From Streptosporangiaceae bacterium (GTDB taxonomy: Bacteria > Actinomycetota > Actinomycetes > Streptosporangiales > Streptosporangiaceae), in the NCBI GenBank assembly GCA_030052355.1, contig JASIGS010000503.1, positions 1-5,069 of the forward strand: a stretch of DNA of 5,069 bases. Reading direction: 5' to 3'. A model generated the notes under the pieces. The model did no database searches. It had not been told where the DNA came from and was given only the letters and a program-made list of their open reading frames with translations. Below, in pieces: positions 1 through 5,050 of the stretch. Position numbers and translations under genes: made by a program. How positions within the stretch are numbered: position 1 is the first letter of the stretch; every line of letters begins with the position of its first letter.

Positions 1-380
1 CTGGCGGCCGCCGGATGATCGGTGTAGTTCGCGGCTTTCTGAAGATCACCCGCGTCCCAGGCCCGCAGGAAGGCGCTGGCTGTCTGCCGCGCGTCCTGGC
101 TGTTCGATGAGCCGGTCGGCAGGAAACCAGTGGTCTGGGTGTGCTTTCCCGGCAGCACCAGCACGGCGCCGATGCCCGCGGCCACCGCCACCGTCACGGC
201 GACCAGGACGTACGGAAGCGTTCGCCGCTTCCTGCCTCGGTTTCTCCCCCGGCTTCCGCCCTGCTTCCCGTGCCTGCCGCGTGGCAGCGGCTGCTCCTCG
301 GTCACCGGGGGCTCGGGATCCGGGGTCCGCGGCCGGTACAAGGAGTCCCACCAGCCGGTGTCCTCAGAACTGCCGCTCAC
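1..380 (-). CDS. Penicillin-binding protein, N-terminal fragment (NTF2-like/MecA_N type), cut by window edge
   Basis: The frame starts at a GTG (378-380) and stays open to position 1, giving 126 visible residues. Residues 1-53 are hydrophilic, Pro/Arg/Lys/Gly-rich and likely cytoplasmic. Residues about 54-77 form one hydrophobic segment preceded by an RGRKRR basic patch, as in a signal anchor. After a short Thr/Ser linker, residues 103-126 (AFLRAWDAGDLQKAANYTDH, then PAAA) match the opening of the NTF2-like N-terminal domain of class B penicillin-binding proteins. In that family this domain precedes an extracytoplasmic transpeptidase domain that cross-links peptidoglycan; here the catalytic part lies beyond the left edge. 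The nearest upstream in-frame stop is at 459-461 (minus-strand TGA) and no other ATG or GTG lies between, although the Shine-Dalgarno is poor. A GTG at 303-305 is a less likely alternative. A lipoprotein or other NTF2-fold protein cannot be excluded without the rest. Confidence 0.72.
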   Translation of the reverse strand, partial: MSGSSEDTGWWDSLYRPRTPDPEPPVTEEQPLPRGRHGKQGGSRGRNRGRKRRTLPYVLVAVTVAVAAGIGAVLVLPGKHTQTTGFLPTGSSNSQDARQTASAFLRAWDAGDLQKAANYTDHPAAA

Positions 381-417
381 CCCAGCGACGGTACCTACTG
401 CCCCGATCGCTGACCAA

Positions 418-423
418 ATTATC
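418..423 (-). promoter_or_regulatory. Possible -10 element (GATAAT) for the PBP gene
   Basis: On the minus strand, GATAAT differs from the TATAAT consensus at one position and lies in the only AT-rich patch of the divergent spacer. A start about 7 nt downstream would leave a leader of roughly 30 nt before the GTG at 378-380. No good -35 hexamer is visible at 16-18 nt upstream, so this could be chance. Confidence 0.25.
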
Positions 424-500
424 CGCGAAATTGCCGGTGCGCCCGACGAACCGCCCGCTCAGAGCCGGGGATCAGGGAGAATGGGGCTGACCGGGTCGCG

Positions 501-507
501 GAGGAGG
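501..507 (+). promoter_or_regulatory. Strong Shine-Dalgarno for the VOC gene
   Basis: GAGGAGG is a near-perfect anti-16S complement ending 4 nt before the ATG at 512. It fixes the start of the VOC-family gene. Confidence 0.75.
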
Positions 508-511
508 CTAC

Positions 512-967
512 ATGTTGATCAATAGGACGACAGGGTCAGCCAGCGTCGTCCCGGAGCTCGTGTATGCCGACGTGGATGAGGCGGTCGGCTGGCTGTGTGA
601 GGCCTTCGGCTTTGCCGAGCTGTGGCGGGTCGCCGGGCATCGCGCGCGTGTCACGTCCGGGAACGGGACAGTGATCATCGCCGACGCCGACCCGCAGTAT
701 GGGCGGGCGCTGCCAGACCGAACCGGCCCGCATAGCCACGCCGTCATGGTCAAGGTCGACAACGCCGACGCGCACTGCGACCGTGCCAGCCAGCATGGCG
801 CGCGGATCCTTAGCCCTCCTGCCGATTACCCATTTGGCGAGCGCGCGTATACCGCCGAGGACCTGGCCGGTCACCGCTGGACGTTCACGCAGGCCATCGC
901 CGACCTCTCGCCCGAGGACTGGGGCGGGACGTCGAACACGAATCGCGGCGATCAGCCGACCCGGTAG
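512..967 (+). CDS. VOC-superfamily (glyoxalase/bleomycin-resistance-fold) protein
   Basis: This 151-residue cytoplasmic protein has one complete VOC module. Residues 13-38 (VPELVYADVDEAVGWL, then an AFGF turn and ELWR) form the first beta-alpha unit. Residues 43-58 form a beta hairpin around a GNGTVIIAD segment. Residues 74-82 (HSHAVMVKV) start the second repeat, and residues 108-127 carry the family hallmark FGERAYTAEDLAGHRWTFTQ. This pattern is closest to the PhnB/'glyoxalase-like' VOC group. Members include metal-dependent lyases, dioxygenases and drug-binding proteins, so the substrate cannot be named; His and Glu residues in the second repeat could be metal ligands but were not assigned. 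The start is supported by a strong Shine-Dalgarno. The cyclase gene follows after 23 nt on the same strand, so co-transcription is likely. The last 15 residues after the fold are polar and look disordered. Confidence 0.85.
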   Translation: MLINRTTGSASVVPELVYADVDEAVGWLCEAFGFAELWRVAGHRARVTSGNGTVIIADADPQYGRALPDRTGPHSHAVMVKVDNADAHCDRASQHGARILSPPADYPFGERAYTAEDLAGHRWTFTQAIADLSPEDWGGTSNTNRGDQPTR

Positions 968-977
968 CTATCCGACT

Positions 978-982
978 GGAGG
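978..982 (+). promoter_or_regulatory. Shine-Dalgarno GGAGG that selects the cyclase start at GTG 991
   Basis: Three in-frame starts are possible for the cyclase: GTG 982, GTG 991 and ATG 1021. GGAGG at 978-982 overlaps the first, so it cannot serve it, but sits 8 nt before GTG 991, the ideal distance. ATG 1021 has only a weak GGCGGGG upstream. Confidence 0.6.
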
Positions 983-990
983 TGGACCCG

Positions 991-2199
991 GTGACGGTAT
1001 CGCCGGCCGGCGGGGCAGCGATGAGCGGCTTGCCGTCAGGCACCGTGACGCTGTTGTTCACCGACGTGGAGGGCTCCACCCGGCTGTGGGACGCCGAGCG
1101 GGATGCCATGGCGGCCGCGCTGCGCCGCCACGACGAGGTCATGCGCGAAGCCATCGAGCAGGCGGGCGGCTACGTTTTCAAGACGGCCGGCGACTCGTTC
1201 TGCGCGGCATTCTCCGCTGTGCGAGCCGGACTCGACGCCGCGCTGACCGCGCAGCGGAACCTGGCCGCGCAGTCGTGGCCGACCAGCCGCCCGATCGTCG
1301 TTCGGATGGGCTTGCACGTCGGGGTGTGCGAAGAGCGCGACGGAGACTACTTCGGCCCGGCGGTGAACCGCGCCGCGCGGCTGCTGGCGGTCGCCGCGGG
1401 CGGCCAGGTCCTGGTATCCGGGGCTGCGGCGGAGCTGCTGTCCGACGAGCTGCCGGACGGTGTGGGCCTGCGGGAGCTCGGCACGCACCAGCTGAAGGAC
1501 CTCAGCCGGCCGGAGCGGATCTACCAGGTCGAGGCGGCGTACCTGGCCGGACGGCCCGCCTTCCCCGCAGCGGCCCAGTCCGGCCGGCCGGCCGAGCTGA
1601 GGGCCTCGCACGCGGACCGGGAACGCGTCGTCGAGGTGCTCAGGACAGCCGCAGCTGATGGCCGGCTCTCGGCTGACGATCTCGACTACAGGCTCGAAGC
1701 CGCGCTGACCGCTCGCACACTGGCTGACCTCGAGCCGCTGCTCGCCGACCTGACCGGCGGAGCCGCGCTGGAGGTGCCAGACCTAGCGCGCATCGAGTGT
1801 GGCTCTGGCTCAGCAAAGCGAGTCGGGTCCTGGGTGGTGCCCCGGCGCATGGAAATCGAGGTCGGCAGTGGTTCGGTCCGGCTCGACTTCAGGGAGGCCG
1901 TGATCGCCGCGCCGGAACTGCGGATCGACGCCCGGGTCGCCAGCGGCGGGCTGAGCCTCATCACCAGGCCCGGCATCGTCGTGGACGCCGACGACGTGAC
2001 AGTGAAAAGCGGCAGCGTCAAGGTGGTACCACCGGGCGAGCCCGGCACACCGGTGGAGCTGCGAGTGAAGATCTCCGGCCGGGTCGCGAGCGGCTCGCTT
2101 TCCGCGCGGCCGCCCAGGAAGAACCTGTGGCGCGCGCTCTGGCGATGGTTGCTGCACCGGGTCGGCGGTGACAGCCGACCCGCTCTCCCGAGGGGTTAG
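991..2199 (+). CDS. Class III adenylyl cyclase fused to DUF1707 and a LiaF-like beta-repeat domain
   Basis: Predicted to make cAMP from ATP. Numbering from GTG 991 (402 residues), residues 16-180 are a class III nucleotidyl cyclase domain starting PSGTVTLLFTDVEGSTRLW. Metal-binding Asp25 and Asp68, adenine-selecting Lys64 and Asp119, and transition-state Asn126 and Arg130 are all present; the K-x3-D, D-x6-N and N-x3-R spacings match mycobacterial Rv1625c as I recall it. The domain ends with the usual LKDLSRPERIYQV. Residues about 202-254 are a DUF1707 (SHOCT-like) domain with RASHADRERVVEVL and DGRLSADDLDYRLEAAL. Residues about 268-375 are beta-rich with five Ser-Gly turns, resembling the LiaF-type domain that follows DUF1707 in other actinobacterial proteins. 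The tail (378-391) is a Trp/Arg-rich, possibly amphipathic helix. There is no signal peptide or transmembrane helix, so it is cytosolic or membrane-peripheral. It probably forms an operon with the VOC gene. ATG 1021 is an alternative start, equally good by homology. Confidence 0.88.
   Translation: MTVSPAGGAAMSGLPSGTVTLLFTDVEGSTRLWDAERDAMAAALRRHDEVMREAIEQAGGYVFKTAGDSFCAAFSAVRAGLDAALTAQRNLAAQSWPTSRPIVVRMGLHVGVCEERDGDYFGPAVNRAARLLAVAAGGQVLVSGAAAELLSDELPDGVGLRELGTHQLKDLSRPERIYQVEAAYLAGRPAFPAAAQSGRPAELRASHADRERVVEVLRTAAADGRLSADDLDYRLEAALTARTLADLEPLLADLTGGAALEVPDLARIECGSGSAKRVGSWVVPRRMEIEVGSGSVRLDFREAVIAAPELRIDARVASGGLSLITRPGIVVDADDVTVKSGSVKVVPPGEPGTPVELRVKISGRVASGSLSARPPRKNLWRALWRWLLHRVGGDSRPALPRG
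2158..2182. terminator. Perfect 9-bp GC-rich hairpin near the convergent cyclase/SDR junction
   Basis: CGGGTCGGC (2158-2166) and GCCGACCCG (2174-2182) are exact reverse complements around a 7-nt loop, GGTGACA. For the minus-strand SDR transcript the hairpin begins 13 nt after the stop codon, a typical terminator position. For the plus-strand cyclase it lies inside the last coding codons, ending 14 nt before the stop codon. Neither side has a U tract, so it would be a U-less terminator or an RNA 3'-end stabiliser. The structure is seen directly; its role is inferred. Confidence 0.45.
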
Positions 2200-3128
2200 C
2201 GGTAGCCAGCTTCGTCAGCAGTCAGTCCGACGTCCTGCACCTCGACCAGATAGCGCCAGCAGTCCGGCTGGCTGCCGTCGGCATCGGTGACGCCATAGGC
2301 CTGCGCAAGCTGGAAGCTCGTCAGCACCTGGCCAGCGAACCGCGCAACCTCAGGGTCGCCGGCGAGCGCCGCTATCCCGCGTGCCACGAAAGCGGGCGAC
2401 TCCGAGATGCAGAAGTGCGGCACTGCCGGGATCGCGTCTCGCCAGGTCTCCTCCGTGACACCGAACTCGTCAAGCATCGCCTCGGAGCGCAGCCACCCTG
2501 GGGTGACCGCCACGGCGGTGCACGCCCGGTCGGCCAGCTCCGCCGTCAGGCCGATCGTGATGCGCTCGACTGCGGCCTTGACCAGGTCGTAGTAGAAGCC
2601 GACGCCGGTCCGGAACTTCTTGTTGTACTCCGATGTGCCGTCGGTCATCTCGATGATGAGTCCGCCCGGCTGACGCAACATCAGCGGCAACGCCTTGGCC
2701 GCGGTGATGAGGTGCGTGTCGATCCCCATCCGCAGCATCCGGAGCCCGCCGTCGAGATCATGCTCCCAGAGCTTGCTCTCGAACTCGGCGTAACGATCGC
2801 CGCCAAAGATGTCGTTGACCAGCACGTCGAGCCGCCCGTGCGCGGACTCGATGCGTCCGATCAGGTCCGATACCTGTTGCGGGTCGAGATGGTCAACCCG
2901 GGTGGCCTGGCCGGCACCACCCGCCGCCGCGATCGCGTCGCCGGTCTCCTCGATGGTCTCGGGGCGGCCGATCTCCGACGGTCCCGACAGCCTGCTGCTG
3001 CGCCCGGTTGCGTACACGTAAGCGCCGGCCCTGGCCAGTTCGACCGCGATGGCGCGGCCAGCACCCCGAGTGGCCCCGGCGACGAGGGCTACCTTGCCCG
3101 ACAATGGGGGTTGCGAGTCTGATGGCAT
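2196..3128 (-). CDS. DHRS1-like short-chain dehydrogenase/reductase, NADP(H)-type
   Basis: A 310-residue cytoplasmic SDR, longer than the usual 250 because of a C-terminal extension. The cofactor motif is G18-x3-G22-x-G24 in AGATRGAGRA. Arg43 after the second strand (ATGR) suggests NADP(H) over NAD(H). The catalytic pair is Tyr180-x3-Lys184 (YDLVK), with Ser166 or a nearby Thr as the likely third residue. The helix-4 NNAG motif is altered to VNDIFGG (104-110), and the usual catalytic Asn further on is not evident around residues 133-139. VTPGW (208-212) is the usual PG motif. The C-terminal part (ALAGDPEVARFAGQVLTSF, then AQAYGVTDADG) resembles human DHRS1 as I recall it, so I place it in that subfamily. 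The substrate is unknown. The ATG at 3126-3128 has only GGGG close upstream as a weak Shine-Dalgarno. The stop overlaps the convergent cyclase stop by 4 bp. Confidence 0.88.
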   Translation of the reverse strand: MPSDSQPPLSGKVALVAGATRGAGRAIAVELARAGAYVYATGRSSRLSGPSEIGRPETIEETGDAIAAAGGAGQATRVDHLDPQQVSDLIGRIESAHGRLDVLVNDIFGGDRYAEFESKLWEHDLDGGLRMLRMGIDTHLITAAKALPLMLRQPGGLIIEMTDGTSEYNKKFRTGVGFYYDLVKAAVERITIGLTAELADRACTAVAVTPGWLRSEAMLDEFGVTEETWRDAIPAVPHFCISESPAFVARGIAALAGDPEVARFAGQVLTSFQLAQAYGVTDADGSQPDCWRYLVEVQDVGLTADEAGYR

Positions 3129-3226
3129 GACCCCGTTCTACTCGGCGGGTCTGACGGTCGGGCCGAGGCGACGGGACCGCGGGCGGCGCCGAGGCCGATC
3201 CCCAGGTCAGAGAGGATGTTGACGCT
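3129..3226. promoter_or_regulatory. Divergent intergenic region between the SDR and the alpha/beta-barrel gene
   Basis: These 98 bases must hold both promoters if each gene has its own. GCCGAGGC occurs twice as a direct repeat (3162-3169 and 3188-3195), 26 bp apart, possibly operator half-sites but possibly chance in GC-rich DNA. On the minus strand, TAGAAC ends 6 nt before the SDR ATG, resembling an actinobacterial -10 that would give a leaderless mRNA. No clear -35 was found for either direction. Confidence 0.4.
3211..3216 (+). promoter_or_regulatory. Shine-Dalgarno AGAGGA for the GTG start at 3227
   Basis: AGAGGA lies 10 nt upstream of the GTG at 3227. The spacing is slightly long but this is the only purine-rich site that supports that start. 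Confidence 0.5.
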
Positions 3227-3553
3227 GTGAGTGAACTGGACGTCATCGTCATCCACATCCGGGCCGAGCAGGCCGAGGAGTACGAGCGGCTGTTCGCCGA
3301 GCAGGAACTGCCGCGCTGGCGTGACTACAAGGCGCGCGGTGCCTTCCTTAGCGCCCGTATCTCCCGTGTCGCCTTCGGCACGGACCGGCGCGAGGATGTG
3401 GCCAAGTACGTGATTGCTGTCGAGGTCCCCGGCCACGCCGAGCACAGCGAGCATGACGCGGATCCTGGGTTTCAGGAGTTCAACCGCCTTGCCGACATGC
3501 TGCAGCCGGAAAACCCTCTGGTCTACGGCGGCGAGGTTCTGCACGCCGTCTGA
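3227..3553 (+). CDS. Small protein with predicted dimeric alpha/beta-barrel (ferredoxin-like) fold
   Basis: A 108-residue soluble protein starting at GTG. I do not recognise a characterised homologue. Its predicted order is beta (5-12, DVIVIHIR), a long charged helix (14-34, with EEYERLFAEQELPRW), beta (40-50, FLSARISRVAF), beta (60-68, KYVIAVEVP), a second helix (71-91, His/Glu-rich then FQEFNRLADML) and a final beta (97-107, PLVYGGEVLHA). This beta-alpha-beta-beta-alpha-beta pattern fits the dimeric alpha/beta-barrel superfamily, which includes antibiotic-biosynthesis-type monooxygenases, muconolactone-isomerase-like and stress-response (Dabb) proteins. The His cluster HAEHSEHD (71-78) could bind metal or act catalytically, but this is speculative. 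It diverges from the SDR and its TGA abuts the stop of the convergent monooxygenase. A role beside these oxidoreductases is suggested only by position. Confidence 0.75.
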   Translation: MSELDVIVIHIRAEQAEEYERLFAEQELPRWRDYKARGAFLSARISRVAFGTDRREDVAKYVIAVEVPGHAEHSEHDADPGFQEFNRLADMLQPENPLVYGGEVLHAV

Positions 3554-5050
3554 CTAGCGGTAGAGGAGCGTTCCGTCGTCGAGATCTGCTTCCGGCAGGA
3601 TGGCGCGCTCCTCTTCGTGCTCAAGCAGGTGCGTCCAAGGCTCACGGTCGCCCTGCTTGTACAAGAGGTGCTGCGAGCGCATGACATAGCCGGCGTTGAA
3701 GTTCTCCGGGTCGGACCACGGCCGGAGCTGCATGTCTCTGTCCTGCGGCCGCAGGGTAGGAACCACCATCGTGGCGCCTTTGTCGCGCATGTGTGCCAGC
3801 AGGCGGCCGATCAGGTCGCAGACCAAGTCGACGCGCAGGGTCCAGCTGTGCCGGAAGTAGCCGAACACGTACGCCATGTTCGGCAGGCCACTGATCATGA
3901 TGCCGCGCCAGGTCACGCGCTCGGTGAAGTCGACCGCTTCGCCGTCCACGGTGAACGCGATGTCGCCGAACAGCGACAGGTTGAAGCCGGTGGCGGTCAC
4001 GACGACGTCGGCGGGGATCTGCTCACCGGAGCTGACCTTGATCCCGTCCTCGGTGAACGTCTCGATGGTGTCGGTGACGATTGAGGCCGTTCCCTCCCGC
4101 AGCGCCGCGAACAGGTCCCCGTCGGGAACGATCGCGATGCGCTGCTGCCAGGGGCGGTAGCGCGGCGTGAGGTGCTTGTCGACGTCGAAGCCGTCGGGCA
4201 GCAGGGGGCGCACCGACTCGATGAGGAACGCGTGCAGGTCCTGGGGCGCTTCCGCGGCCATCCGGGCCAGCAAGTCGGTCTGCGCTATGTACTGGCGGCG
4301 CAAGATCTCGTACGTCCACTCCTCTGGGATGTCCAGCGCGCCCAGCGTCACGGCGAGCTCATGCACCGTCGGCGGAGCATAGAAGTACGAGGGCGAGCGC
4401 TGCAGCATCGTCACGTGCTCCGCCGTGCCGGCTATCGCAGGGATCAGCGTCGCGGCCGTGGCGCCTGAACCGATCACGACGACGCGCTTGCCCGTCACGT
4501 CGAGGTCATCGGGCCAGCGCTGCGGGTGCACGATCACGCCCTGGAAGCGGTCCATGCCCTCCCAGCTCGGCTGGTAAGGCTTGGAGTGGTTGTAGTAGCC
4601 CTGGCACATCCACAGGAAGCCGGTGGTGAACCGCAGCCGCTCCCCCGTGTCGCCCCTGGTGACATCCACGGTCCACTGGCGGTCCTCGGTAGACCAGCTG
4701 GCCGCGGTGACCTCGTGCCGGTAACGGATGTGCTTGCCGAGGTCGTACTCGTCAATGACCTCGTCTAGGTAACAGAGAATCGCCTCGCCCGCCGCTATCG
4801 ACGGGCCGCGCCACGGCTTGAACCGGTAGCCGTAGGTGAACAGGTCGCTGTCGGAGCGCACGCCCGGGTACTGATGGGTCCACCAGGTTCCGCCGTGGTG
4901 ATCCTGAGCGTCAAGGATGACGAAGGTCTGGTCGGGGAACCGGTCCCGCAGGTGGTGCGCAGCCCCGATACCCGAGACACCGGCACCGACTATGAGGACG
5001 TCGACATGACCGGCGTCCTGGATCTCCTCGGTGGCCTGGGCGGTAGCCAC
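3554..5050 (-). CDS. EthA-like Baeyer-Villiger flavin monooxygenase
   Basis: Predicted FAD- and NADPH-dependent class B flavoprotein that inserts one oxygen next to a ketone or oxidises a heteroatom. The 498 residues cover a full-length enzyme; M. tuberculosis EthA is about 490. FAD site: VGAGVSG (21-27). A second type I fingerprint follows, GGTW at 53-56 with YPGVRSD at 61-67. The hallmark FxGxxxHxxxWP is at 169-180 (FQGVIVHPQRWP). NADPH site: GSGATA (194-199). The late ATG motif is VTATGFN (351-357). Blocks such as VVVIGSGATA, HVTMLQRSP and LPNMAYVFGY look closest to EthA, which activates thioamide prodrugs; the natural substrate here is unknown. The GTG at 5048-5050 has no Shine-Dalgarno in the 19 bases upstream, and the frame stays open to the window edge, so the true start may lie outside. 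There is no signal peptide or membrane segment. Its stop abuts that of the convergent small gene. Confidence 0.9.
   Translation of the reverse strand: MATAQATEEIQDAGHVDVLIVGAGVSGIGAAHHLRDRFPDQTFVILDAQDHHGGTWWTHQYPGVRSDSDLFTYGYRFKPWRGPSIAAGEAILCYLDEVIDEYDLGKHIRYRHEVTAASWSTEDRQWTVDVTRGDTGERLRFTTGFLWMCQGYYNHSKPYQPSWEGMDRFQGVIVHPQRWPDDLDVTGKRVVVIGSGATAATLIPAIAGTAEHVTMLQRSPSYFYAPPTVHELAVTLGALDIPEEWTYEILRRQYIAQTDLLARMAAEAPQDLHAFLIESVRPLLPDGFDVDKHLTPRYRPWQQRIAIVPDGDLFAALREGTASIVTDTIETFTEDGIKVSSGEQIPADVVVTATGFNLSLFGDIAFTVDGEAVDFTERVTWRGIMISGLPNMAYVFGYFRHSWTLRVDLVCDLIGRLLAHMRDKGATMVVPTLRPQDRDMQLRPWSDPENFNAGYVMRSQHLLYKQGDREPWTHLLEHEEERAILPEADLDDGTLLYR

Larger units (their letters stand above)
381..511. 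promoter_or_regulatory. Divergent intergenic region between the PBP gene and the VOC/cyclase unit
   Basis: These 131 bases separate two divergently read genes, so promoters for both are expected here. The stretch at about 411-432 is clearly richer in A/T than its surroundings and contains AAATT twice, 12 bp apart. An imperfect stem (454-459 with 463-469, one bulged base, 3-nt loop) lies in the probable leader of the plus-strand unit. I could not identify a convincing -35/-10 pair for the plus-strand gene. That promoters lie here is inferred from gene orientation. Confidence 0.5.

Noticed and set aside
46..351. Minus-strand open frame of 101 codons over the PBP fragment
   Set aside because: It is Arg/Gly/Ala-rich with no fold signals, and lies out of frame with the PBP reading, which has a transmembrane segment and a family motif.
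454..469. Imperfect hairpin in the leader of the VOC gene as a riboswitch or attenuator
   Set aside because: Only six pairs with a bulge and a 3-nt loop, in GC-rich DNA; no further structure or conserved riboswitch core seen.
107..525. Plus-strand open frames (107-490, 130-525, 141-413) over the PBP region
   Set aside because: Low-complexity Arg/Pro/Ser composition and antisense to a gene with recognisable protein features.
1036..1611. Minus-strand frame of 191 codons opposite the cyclase domain
   Set aside because: Antisense shadow of the catalytic domain; no recognisable motif and no ribosome binding site found.
699..1658. Long plus-strand frame of 319 codons across the VOC and cyclase genes
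   Set aside because: It is Arg/Gly-rich and shares bases with two genes carrying clear domains; typical alternate frame in GC-rich DNA.
2415..3122. Plus-strand frame of 235 codons opposite the SDR gene
   Set aside because: The SDR strand has the full cofactor and catalytic motifs; the opposite frame is composition-driven.
3162..3195. GCCGAGGC direct repeat as a transcription-factor operator
   Set aside because: Eight G/C-dominated bases repeated once are expected by chance at this composition, and the spacing gives no clear dyad.
3089..3544. Minus-strand frame of 151 codons opposite the small barrel gene
   Set aside because: This was the one serious competitor, since its gene strand matches its neighbours. 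The plus-strand product has a regular alpha/beta pattern and a ribosome binding site, and the minus frame runs into the SDR start region, so I prefer the plus-strand gene.
3617..4084. Plus-strand frames opposite the monooxygenase (3617-4084, 3876-4160, 4172-4468, 4526-4768)
   Set aside because: All lie opposite conserved blocks of the EthA-like enzyme and show no independent features.
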